NCBI GenBank assembly: GCA_022577435.1
Contig: JAKOON010000050.1
Coordinates: forward strand, 2,368,501 to 2,432,500
Source: Embiotoca jacksoni
Lineage: Eukaryota > Chordata > Actinopteri > Embiotocidae
Length of the DNA: 64,000 bases
Direction of reading: 5' to 3'
In this document: positions 27,001 to 39,000 of the stretch, piece by piece
Position numbering within the stretch: the stretch's first letter is position 1
How the letters are laid out: each line of letters opens with the position of its first letter
The notes under the pieces: generated by a model
What the model was told of the DNA's origin: nothing
What the model saw: only the letters and a program-made list of their open reading frames with translations
Databases searched by the model: none
Program-made: the position numbers and the translations under genes

Positions 27001-30000
27001 TGTGCTCAACATCGAGACCTAAAAAAGAAAACAAAAAAAACTACAAACGAATGGAACAGCTATTCACATCTTATTAATCACTCATGCACACAAGATGAAA
27101 AATACATCAAATGAGACCTTATCAAGCCATTGCTAGAACATTATGTTCACTCAAGTGCTAAAGACAGTTTTTAAGTACTTGTACTTGAATAGTATGATGC
27201 CATTACAGTTACTAAATTTATTAAGAATTTAGATACAGAGGATGTTTTAAACAGTAATTTGCTCTCATACATTTTTTATGTATGGGATATTGAATTTAAC
27301 AACTAACAAATCTGTATTCGAAAATCTTTTCAGCAAAAGGATAAAGCATGTTGTAAATCCATGCACTGTGTATAGCAATTAGAGTAATGAAGATTACACT
27401 GATTGAATGTGAAAAAGATTACTCCTCCTCTCTTCCGTACTACAAAGTGTTTTAGCATCTTTGAGCTCATTGTTTTGGTCTTGTGGCTCATAACTTTACT
27501 GCTTTGGTCCAACTCTACCACTATTGCCCCACCAGACCATTGCACTCAGCTTCACTTTTCTTTGCTGTGTTTATATTCTGGAAACGTCATTTGCTCAGCC
27601 TCTCTTAAAGTTGGCGTCGAGTAAGATGCAACGACTGGAAACGATTCCTTTGGCCAGATCCATATATTCATGCAGTGTCTGCCAAGCTCGCTGTTTTTAG
27701 CATAAAGATGTGATAAACCCACTTTATGCTTCATTCCTCGCGCCAAACACTGGACAGACTCTTAAGCAACTAGTTAGCGAACAGAGTGAAAATTGGATTT
27801 ACATGTGGCCAGAAACTTTTTTTTTCAAATGACTGCTTATGTTCCACCGTCCACCAGTGTTTTCTTAAAAGTTGGCCATATTGACTTAAAAATCAGTAAT
27901 GCCAGTCTTGTCTTTAACGCTTGTTTCCATTGCCACTGATAAATTAATGTAAGTTAAAAATAAAATCCACCCAGGACGCTGAACAATTACCACATTTTCC
28001 AATTAGTGCTCACTGGAGAGCTAAATTCACCAGATCCAGAGAGGTGGAGCCCGACAAGCGGTCTCGTGAGGCCCCGTGTTGAGATCAGGATTAGAGCTGG
28101 GGATGTACAGTAGGAGAGGAACTTTAGTTGACTGACAGCAAAAATAAATCACAGCACTGCACAGTGATTTGAGATGGGGCTGGATATGTTGGCTCTGCAG
28201 TGAGCAGCCTCTCAGATTTTCATTCTCTTGCTAGTTCAGTCAAGTCCAGTGAGGAAAAAAAAAAAAAAAGATTCACTGGCGAAGGAGAATAACACGAGCC
28301 TGTGATAGAAATCTGCAAGACACCCTTTTATTAGATGGAGCAATAAGAAAGCGGTACATTCAATGCGAGCCTCAAAGAAGAAATGCGTAAACAGGAACTT
28401 ATATGTGTGACATTTATGTGGCTCACCGTTGCGTGACCTCCTTCCCACTCATCTCACAACTTATCAGTCTCACAGCAATGACCTTTCTACAACAGCCACT
28501 TCTTGGAATTTGGGTCCTACTGTGAGTAGATTTACTTTCCCATCCTGGAAATAGGTTTTTTTTTTTTGGTTCTCCGTTCACATCTAATGAGACATAAAAC
28601 ACATGACCGGTGAGACACATTTTGGTCACTTAAAGGATAAACTAACTTGTTCTGTCAATTCTTTTATAAAAGGTTAAATATAAAACTGACGATGGAAGCA
28701 ATTGCTTTAATTACATGGGGATTTGTTTAGCATGATTTCGAGTAGAGTGTAACCATTGTTGTTATGCTGTTGACATGATCCAATGACAAACCCATACAGA
28801 AGCATTGGTTTCACTATGCCGGACAACTACTGAACACATTAACATAGGACATAATTGCGAAGGCTTCTCAACAAACAGATGTTCTTACCCACGTAACGTA
28901 TCCAGATACAGATGTTAATAGCCGGTGTAAACGGGGTCATCATCTTGTCCGTTGTGGCTCCTCAAACTCCCAGGTTCCTCCGCTCGCTGGCACGCTCCCT
29001 ACCCTTATACCTGACTTTAGCCTGGATCTACTCGGTGGCCATGATCGTGAAGGGTATTGTCGCAGAGAAAGAGGCGAGGCTTAAGGAGACAGTGAGGATC
29101 ATGGGCCTGAGAAGCGCCACCTATTGGCAGAGCTGGGCAGTGTCCAGTGTGCTGCCGTTGGCCGTCAGCGCTTTACTCCTTGCCCTTGTGCTCAAGGTGA
29201 TTTCATAATAATTTAACAGTGATCGAAGGAGGACCCGGCTCTGCTTTTTGGAGAGTTTTGGCCATCAAGTCTCATGAACTAATAAGACTTTTGTTTAAAA
29301 CAATAAAGATGTTAATCTGAAGTGAAACCTAAGCACCAAAATGAGATAATTGTGCTTGACGCTGACAGTTGTACTTGAGAGTTCATTTAGCCTGTGCAAA
29401 TTTAGAAGTTTCTGCGATGAACAGTCATGCAGATCCATCGCACAGTGTCCTCTGTTTGGATTTGAATCATAATTGCATCCATTACAATAGCACCATTATC
29501 CTAACAGTTCAAATGGCTCTTTGAATTGGACTCGGAGACGACATCAGCATCATGGTGTATTGTGGGGAAATGGATGGCTTCACGAGCAGCTCTCTAAAGT
29601 TAGAGAAGGGTCCTCCTTCAAACTGGCAGAGTAAAAGACTGACACATTTAAGGACTTAGAGTATGTAAATGAATATCAGTCCGAAGAAAAAGCATCTGCA
29701 GGTGTGTCATGTGTTTCACTCTGCCAGGTGTGTTTGAAAAAATCAACCATGATAATCACATTTTCTCAATCTCCCCATTTTTCTGCACCTCTTGTACCGC
29801 AAAGAACATCTTTGTGTTTTTGTCATTAAATTGTTTTCTGTTCTCTGCCGTTTCTCTTTCTTTCATTCAAATTTTTTTTTTTGACAGTATGGCCAAGTCC
29901 TGCAATACAGCGACCCCTCCGTAATCTTCGTCTTCCTGCTGGTGTTCTGCCTGGCCACCACCACTCAGTGCTTCTTCATTAGCGTCTTCTTCTCGAAGGC

Positions 30001-33000
30001 CAACTTAGCAGCGGCGTGCGGTGGCCTCATCTACTTTGTCCTCTACCTGCCGCATCTCCTCTGCTATGCCTGGAGGGACGTCATGGCTTTCCAGGCCAAG
30101 GTTGGCGTGGTGAGTCCGTCTTTAGCGCCATGTTTTTTTTGTAATATCTTCCCCTGCTGTTATTACATTAGTAGACGAGGGCTGACTGTAACTCTTGAGT
30201 TGTAGTCCCAGGTTATGTTTTTCGCCACTTTAAACACACAGCTGTTTGTTTATTATCCATATTGTTTGCCATTTTAAATCCATGCAGGCACAAGTGCGAT
30301 GTCATCGCTACTGCTAGTTATAAAAGGGAGTGAATTCACTTCTAGGGCCACTAATATCCATCTTAGGTTTGTAGTTATCTTCTGCACAAGTCTCCTGATG
30401 ATGGTGTAAGATGTTAGCGTTCAATGTGAATTGAATGGTCCCGTGACATTGAAATTAAAATATAATTGCACACAGGAATTTAGTAAGCACTCATACTGTC
30501 ACTGTGATGTGGTTTACATTCGTTTTGACATATTTTGACTCAAATGTGAAGAATTTGCTTCATTTTGAAGTTCAGAAGCAACGAGACAGACCCACACTGA
30601 GTAAGTTGGGGATTTTCTCCCATCCTCTAAGGGATTAAGATAAATAGTGTACCATTGCTCAACTTTCAGTGTAGCCTTTCTGTGTGACCTTTGGCGCTGC
30701 TGGTATCATTTGTCCTCAAGCTGTCATGAGATAAAAGGCACACAAAATCTTGAATCTTCATTGCAGCACGCTCGAAGGCATCCTCACCGAATGTTAATCA
30801 GGCGATGCTTTCTTTTATGTCAATGCAGTATCAGGTGTCAGCGGCCAAGGTAAACAGTCACTTTTCTTGGTTAGAATTGGAAACTGTGGCAGTCAGTAAG
30901 TTCTTACATTGGCACCTGATAGAAGTCACTTCTGCTTTCGTCTTCAGACACTTTTTGTTCACCTTGTTTTTGCCAACAAGGAGCAGTGCCAGCATATTAA
31001 CTGTGGTCGCTTGCCTTTGAGTAACTTCTGTGCGAAAATGCAAGCAAACTTTTCAGTTAATTTTCTTTTACAGATTGTGTGCTGGCCAGGTAGGCATTTT
31101 ACATATAAAGCACAGAAAACCTTATTTAATCTCTACGCAAAGTGCCATCGCTCGGTCCTCCCCTGGCGCTGAGATTTTTCTCCCCTGCTCCAACTAGATG
31201 GATAGCCCTCTAGCCCTCTAATTAGCATGAGCAATGTTCCTCTGACCAAACCACTATCCAGTTCATCCCCACACTTTATCAGAAGGTGTGTGTGTGTGTG
31301 TGCGCGCGCATTAAGTGTGGCTTCTCTCTTTCTCCAGCTCGAAAAACCACATCGTGCCAAGGCATACAAATGCTCCCCCACGTTGTCCTTGATAATGAAG
31401 TCTTTAATTGCAATAGAATTTCAAAAGATCACCTGAATTTATATGAACAGTTTTTGGATTTGCAGCTGTGTGCCAACGCAGAGCTACAGGCAGCGTGTCA
31501 CAGGGACACCATAAAAATAGGAAACAGTCTACTGTACTTTACTCCGTGTTTCTCCACCAGTTTTTAATGAGATGGAAACAAGAGAGGGCCCACGGTTCTT
31601 TTATGTTCTGTAAAACCGGAGCTATTTTCAATTAATCATTCAGTCCTGGGAAAATTTCGAAAAATGGTAATTCCCCGAAAATAATTTTAAACTTGTCGGG
31701 TCTTCCTTTGGTGGAATCAGTTAATTGATCTATGCTTTTACAACATATGGCAGCTTTTACTGTAATGTGACTTTGCTGACATTCATTATAATATACAGTA
31801 TACTGTCTGGCCTCCTCTAGGGCTGTAACTAAAGGTTATTTTTATTATCAATAAAGGGTGGCTGGGGTTATTTTTTTCATTCAGGCCGTGGCAGACAGTA
31901 TAGAGGTGGACGGGGAATGAGGGGAGAGAGGAATGACATGCAACAGAAGTCCCCAGCTGTGGAATATCTGCTTTAACCACTCGGCAATCACAGTGCCCTG
32001 TCTTTACTTGCACAAATGCCTGTAAAATGGCCTTAATATCATGTCCCTCAAATGGCTTCTTTTGTCAGAGCAACAGGTAAACCCTGAAGATATACAGGCT
32101 GCTAATTTTCACATTTGAAAAGATAAAACGAGGGAATGTTTGATGTTTTTACTTGAAAACCCACTTCAACAATTGTTCAATGATCAAAACACGAGCCAAT
32201 TTTATGAGTCAATTATTGGATTAAGTATTGCACCTACAGCCTCCTCTTGTTTTGTTTTATAATCCAATTCATTCTCAGAAACACTTTGCAGACAGACAAG
32301 ACTTTGTACACTGACATTTTTACGTAAAATAGAAAATTAGATTTTTCAGTTTTTGAAGGAAACGTCCTCAGACAGAAACGTATTTGTCTCTTGTCTGTCA
32401 TTCAACCTGCGCTTCCAAAACGTCCTGCAAAAAGACTGTTACCAAACAGCGGGAACCTCGACTGCTCTACTTCTTAACAACGTTCTTTGACTGCAGCACA
32501 CTGAGTAATAGCTGAATTTGCAGTTAGACATGTGTTCAGCAGAGGGAGCGTGTTCTGTTTGCCTCTCAACTCGTGCTCTTTTCTCTGAAGCCAGAGGAGT
32601 GGCTCCCGTCGCTTTGTCAGGCGTTCACACAGAGGTCAAGGATGGGTGCCCACTAGCCCTGCTGTCAACCCGCATCTACTGACTGATGGGCAGATGGGCA
32701 GCGGAGGACAGCACAGGAAGTTGCCAGCAGCATTAACAGCCAGGCTAGAGGTTTGGCGTCACTGCGGAGCTTTTTCAGACTCTCTGTCTGGTCGTGTAAC
32801 ATCGGGTAGGCCCCGTCCGTGATGATTCGTCTCTCAAGCCTCAGCAAACCCTTCTGCCGGAGTATAAATGCTGCGAGCAAATGAGCCGTGATAAAACAGC
32901 TGGCAGGCAACATGGCAATGCAGAGTGAGAGGCCGTGGCAGATGATGTCTCGTGGGCAGAGCATCATTTGCAGCTTCCTACTGTATGAAAGATCCAGCAA

Positions 33001-36000
33001 ATCTTTGTTTGCAACTGACGCTTTTCAGCGTCCATCTTGTCTAAATTTACAGTCCTCACGAATGCTCGGAAAGGTAACAGCTATTAAAACAGCTGATGCA
33101 TGCGTGGATATTGTTCCTCTGTTTGCTGCAGGTTTATTGATCAGTTATAGGTGTGACCTTGGGTTTTAACAGACGAATGAGTCATCACCAAAATGCACCG
33201 ATCAAAGAATACTGCATAGCATTTTCTACCAGGTGGCTGAAAGCATAGTGAAGGGATCTTTTAGGGTACCACATTTAGACAACATTCTTTTGTTATCCGG
33301 CTGAGGAGTAGATGTGAAGATTCATACAATTCTCCTATCCGTTTGGTAAATGTAGCAAAAGCTGTCAAGTTTAGCTGAGAAAAAAAGTCCCAACATTTTA
33401 TTATAACCAGCCTGGATTTGTCCAAAGGTTAAAAAGAACCCGTTCGACTAGTCCTCTTAAAGGTCACCATTTAACACATTATCTCTGTTTTTATTGTATT
33501 TTTTTTAATCAAAGAGCAGAAACAAAAATGTTGCATTTGTATTGTGGATTGTGGGCCACACTATTTCTCGATTGGGACCACCTGACAGGCAACCAAGATA
33601 ACCAGCTGCTAGCTCTGACTCTTTAGCATACAGACAGACGTGCTGTCACACTGTTGCCTGCTTACTACCAACTCAACAACAATCACATATACATTACATA
33701 AAATACTCACTATCCTATTCATGATCCTTTGTCAGAAACACTTGGCTGGAGAAACAAACAACATCCACCTCCAATCATAATCAAACCTTCCACTCCCACA
33801 CGATGTGATTGGTTGATGCCTTTACTCGCGGTGTGAAAGCTCCCAAAAATCTGCCTCTTTATGAATAATTGTAAGTGGCTTACTCACCAGGTGATATTCT
33901 CGTCTTGTGTGACAGTACCCAAGACAAACACAGCAGTTTGAAAACATGTATTCCCGTGTGAATAAATTGCACAAAGAAAATGCCCAAAAAGACATTGACT
34001 CTCAACATGAATGCAAATGATCAAACTCTTCTTTTAAATGTTTTCCTCGCTCATCTCTCGTTCCCAGAGTTTATTGTCATGCGTGGCCTTCGGCTACGGC
34101 TGTGAGAGCTTCTCCAAGTACGAGGAGCAAGGCATCGGCATTCAGTGGCACAACATCGGCAAGAGTCCAGAGGAGGGCGACCGCTACACCTTCAGCGTGT
34201 CCATCGCCATGATGCTCCTTGATGCTGCTATATACTGGGTGCTCACCTGGTACATTGAAAATGTCTTTCCAGGTATTCATTTTTAAACCGATTCATTATT
34301 ATCTTTAAACTTTGTTGTTTCGGTATTGAAAAAAATTAATATATATGTAAAAGATGTAAAAATGCCAAAGAGTCATGGAGCCTTTTGATTTAAGCTGGAG
34401 CTTAATTAGTTTCCTTTTCTACTATAAACAGGATAGTCTCAATGCGTTTCTCATCTAGTCTAATTAAAAGAACATAGGATGTGTGCAAGACTGTCAGGAG
34501 GAAACCCTCACTGTAAATTACCACCTTATGCCAAGCCAATATTAAAATGTGTATAATGTTCTCCCAGGCCAATATGGAATCCCACAGCCGTGGTACTTCC
34601 CTTTCACGAAGTCTTATTGGTGTGGAACAGCATCAGTGACTGGTGGTAACCCCGGCATGCTGAAAGACTCCAGCGTGCAAAACGGTAAACTGCTGCATTA
34701 TATTCAGTCCTCGCCTTCAGTGTGTAACTGCAGCGTAACTCGAGCAGCTCCCATGTACCAGATGGACCGTACTGTAGTTCTAACAAGAAGTGGAACTTAA
34801 TTGGGATGAGTCGCTAACAAATATTAGCACCCTACTTGTCACATATGGCGATAATAGAGCTCGGTGCTTTGAGGGGGGGAAAAAGGTGAGTGTTAAGTCA
34901 GGAACTTGATAAAAAAAAAAAAAAAAGAACAATTTCCAATTAAAGTTCAAGGTAGACTGCTAAGTGATGTTATTTTTGTTTTATCAGCAGTGTTTTCATT
35001 TAGAAATTTTGTTTGTCAAGTATATTATTCAAGAAAAAGCATGTTTTATTGCAGCGTCCATAAATGTTGCTACAGTACTTTACTATTTGCTATATGTGTT
35101 TATTTTGTGTTAGTGCTTATGTTTGTGCAAAAAGGGACATCTTTTTGTTTACATTATGATTATGGTTTGGCTTTTTAAAATACATCTATTTCTTCAGGAC
35201 ATCTTTAAAGGTTTGTAATTGATGAAGATTACAATTTTCAAGCTTGTTTCTTTGTTTAATATAAGATAATATTTAATCCAAGTTTGTGTTTATGAATGTA
35301 TGCATGTCTCTCTGAAGAATATTTGGAGAAGCCACCACCTGATATGAGAGCGGGCGTCTCCATCCGTAATCTTGTCAAAATCTACAAGACTGGGAAGAAG
35401 CTGGCTGTGGACGGACTGAGCATGGACTTCTACGAGAATCAGATCACATCATTTCTCGGCCACAATGGAGCTGGAAAAACAACCACCATGTGAGCTGCGT
35501 TATCTTTTTCTCCCATGTTTTGCCACTTGGCTCAATGTTCATGTAATTTTGGCCGGGTGCAGTTGATCTAAGTCGTAACACAAAGGCGACTTCACTGAAG
35601 CCTACATGAATACAGTGGTCACTGCTTTCAGAGAGCGACATCTTCTGAGAGGACATTTATCACACCGACTCAGTTGCGGTGTTGATAGCGGGAGTTACCT
35701 AATTGGTGTTTAAAAAATAGCGCCAAGGTTGGAAGGGGTTTAGGATGACAGGAAATAAATGAAACCCGGTGGCCCAGAGAGTATGAGCGACAGGGAGAGC
35801 AAGCCATGCAAGACTAAGGGCATGTAGGGAAGACATCCGCTCTCGGCAAGTGGAACGAAACATAACAGAGCACAATAAGAGAGAGGGCACAGGAAGGACT
35901 CTGTCACACACTGAAGCTCTGTGTCGATGCATTTCCAGAGCACAGCATCTCTCTGTCTATGAGATGGAGTGTTACAATTGATGCTCTCTGGGAGGTATGC

Positions 36001-39000
36001 AGAAATATTGATCATTGAGCTGGTAATTCTGCACCCGGTTTTAATGTTTGTTTGTAATTAATACATATTTAATGACAAAAGAATAAATAGAGGAGATATG
36101 GACAGTTGTTGGTTTTTTTTCAACTTTTTTAACGACATGCACTACTGTTCTACCTTATGAAGATTGAATTAGATCATTAGGACATAATTATCTGTTGACA
36201 AATATGCCAAAAAAAAAACACTTTTTGAGCATGGGCAGTTCAATAAATCAAGGGATTATTATATTATCAATAGGAAAAAAAAAAAAAAAAGCCTTTATTT
36301 TTCTTTTACAGGTCAATTCTGACGGGATTGTTCCCGCCTACATCAGGAACAGCCATCCTCAATGGACATGACATCCGCACTGACATGTACAGCATCCGGA
36401 AGTACTTGGGAATGTGTCCACAGCATAATGTCTTATTCGATCAGTGAGTGGATTTAGCAGACAGCCTTCCATTCCTGTTTGCCACTGGCCTTTGGTATAA
36501 TCACGTTTTGCCTCAGCTTCATAAAAAGAAATGGAACAAAAGAGGATCATTACTGTATGACTTAATCATATGTATAATGAGGGTTCAGTCTCGGCTTATG
36601 TTTCCCATCACCACACCATTATCCCTTCCTCCTTTTTTCCTTTTAAAAATGAAATGACCTTTGTGCACTCAGACCACTAAATTTCTTCTAATAGCACCAT
36701 TTCCAACCATTATCCTATATTTTGGAGTCACCTTTGTTTCACCTTTTATTTCGCGCTCTCTCTCCACTAACTGATTACCAGAAAGTCGGCACAAGTCTTA
36801 CATCATAATTACAGCTGAGCACCTGCAAATTACTTTCATTAATATTAATTCCAGACAATGAAAGCATCTATAGTAAGTAGGATTCAAATATTCATGCAAA
36901 CATAGAGGCAGGCATGGCGATGTGTTCATTTTGATATTACTCAAGACTTAACTTGACGACAGTTTGATCAGGCTCTTCCTGGACAGCTGTCTTGCAACAT
37001 TTACATATAACTTATTGGCAGGTGATGCCGCATTTGATCACCCCTCACGTATCAATCAAACAGCTGCTGTGGTATTATTTCCTCCTTTCCAGGCTGACAG
37101 TGGAGGAGCACATTTACTTCTACGCCCGGCTGAAAGGCCGCAGTCGCAGCGAGGTTCAAACTGAGATGGACCAGTTGATTGAGGATGTCGGTTTACCACA
37201 CAAGCGGAAGGATCTTGCTAAGAACCTGTCAGGTTCGTCTCTGTGTGTGTTGATGTAATTGGGATGTGTGTACCTCAGAGGTTGTGACTGACAGCTTGCA
37301 GGGATGTCAATTTAGTTTTTGATGTGTTCGTCAGGTCGTGTGCTCTGTGCATTCTTTTCGCCCCTGGGAGGGAATATTATCTGTAGATTATCCTTTCTAC
37401 TCAGGATATACCGCTTATTTCGCCAGCTCGAGTGCAATGCGGCTGTCTCGCACACTCACCGTACCCGAGTGTCACAGGTTGTAATTCATTGTCTAGGGGG
37501 CATGAGCAAGTCCTACTTGATAAATTGTCCCCGGTCACGGATTGCTTGTGAGCAAAATCACTGAAATATGACTTTCAAGGTTGATCTATGCTGACATTTC
37601 CAATACATTAGCACTACATTGGATGCATTTTGAAGAGCTCGCTAAGAGTGTGCAGTCTGGAATTATGCTCGGAAGGAGTATCTACTTCACTGCCATCAAT
37701 CACTGCACGGCATGTAGAAGACAATAAAACATGCAGAGCTACGTGTCGACATGTTAATTCCATAATCGTTCCCCGATATTGTGTCCAGTTTACAACTGAA
37801 ACTTCATATTGACATTGACGTAGTATTCTTCACACATTACGGGCAGAGTTGCATTCATAGCCACACATCTCCATGCCATGAGGGGTTCCTACGGTAACAA
37901 ACTTGATATATAGGCTGTTCTGTGTTTCAGGTGGCATGCAGAGAAAGCTGTCGGTGGCCATCGCCTTCGTCGGTGGATCAAAAATCGTCATCTTAGACGA
38001 ACCTACCGCAGGAGTGGACCCCTATGCCCGCAGGGGGATCTGGGAACTGCTGTTAAAATACAAACAAGGTAAGGGATCAGTGGTAAGAAGCACGGCTCCA
38101 CTTAAGGCTTTGAAGCCCTTTATGTTTGTAGAATTGACCGGAATGTGCAGAGAGCATGTTTGATCTCGTTTCAAACCGAGAAACTTTCCAAAACTGAGCC
38201 CGGCTCAAGGTAAACTTTTAACTGACAAGGCTGGAATGTATCCAACAGGAGAGCCGTTAACGAAATGAACCGATCAGAGTAGCCTGCAAAGTATTTTTGA
38301 TTTTTTTTTTTTTTTTTTGCCTTGCTGTCGGTGAAACTCAATCATGGATGGAGAGAAATTGTGAATTGTACTTGAATAGATTGAAATAGCAGTAAAGAAG
38401 ACATTGCTATTTAACAGAGTCCCTAATTGTCTGCCCAGTCAGTCGGCTTGTCACTCTCTGGCCTTATATACTTATAGCAGTTGCTGGTGGCTATAAGCAG
38501 ACATGGACATTCGAGTAACATCTCTCAACAGATGTCTAAATGTTTAATGTGCATTGAGTGACATTCCGCCCTCACTGTGTCATTAGCTTCCCTCTCTCTC
38601 TCTCTAATCAAGTCCTTTCACTCCAAATGGGAGCTGGAGATAACTCTTTTATAATGAGAGCCTCCACATTCTGGCTGGTTGAATGAGTCATGTTTTGTGC
38701 CGCTCCAGTCTTATTTGCACCACAGTGTTACAAAGGTTTGTCGTTAAAGCAGCAGAATAAAAAGGGGAGTCTATTTGTGTAAAAAGAAAAGCTGAAGGCT
38801 GAAATTGGACTTAATACTGCAGTTCATCATAGCTAATTAAGTGTGTAGGTTTTTCACACAGACAGGTTGACCACATTGCCCCAGTGGGTGTTGTTTTGAT
38901 TGAATTCAGCAGGGGCTTCATTCGGTTGGTGGCAGTTTTAACTGGCTGAAGATATAAAGGAACAAGAACATGGTGTACATGCTCTCACAGCCTAAATTAA

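Larger units (their letters stand above)
30110..34067 (+). other. Intron 7
   Basis: About 4 kb. Contains a GT/GC tract at 31286-31309 and a tRNA-derived SINE remnant at 31884-32001. The 111-codon minus-strand ORF at 32665-33000 has no recognisable similarity. Confidence 0.8.

Noticed and set aside
32665..33000. 111-codon minus-strand ORF in intron 7
   Set aside because: Reads somewhat like a protein, but no motif, no splice partner and no poly-A signal could be tied to it.
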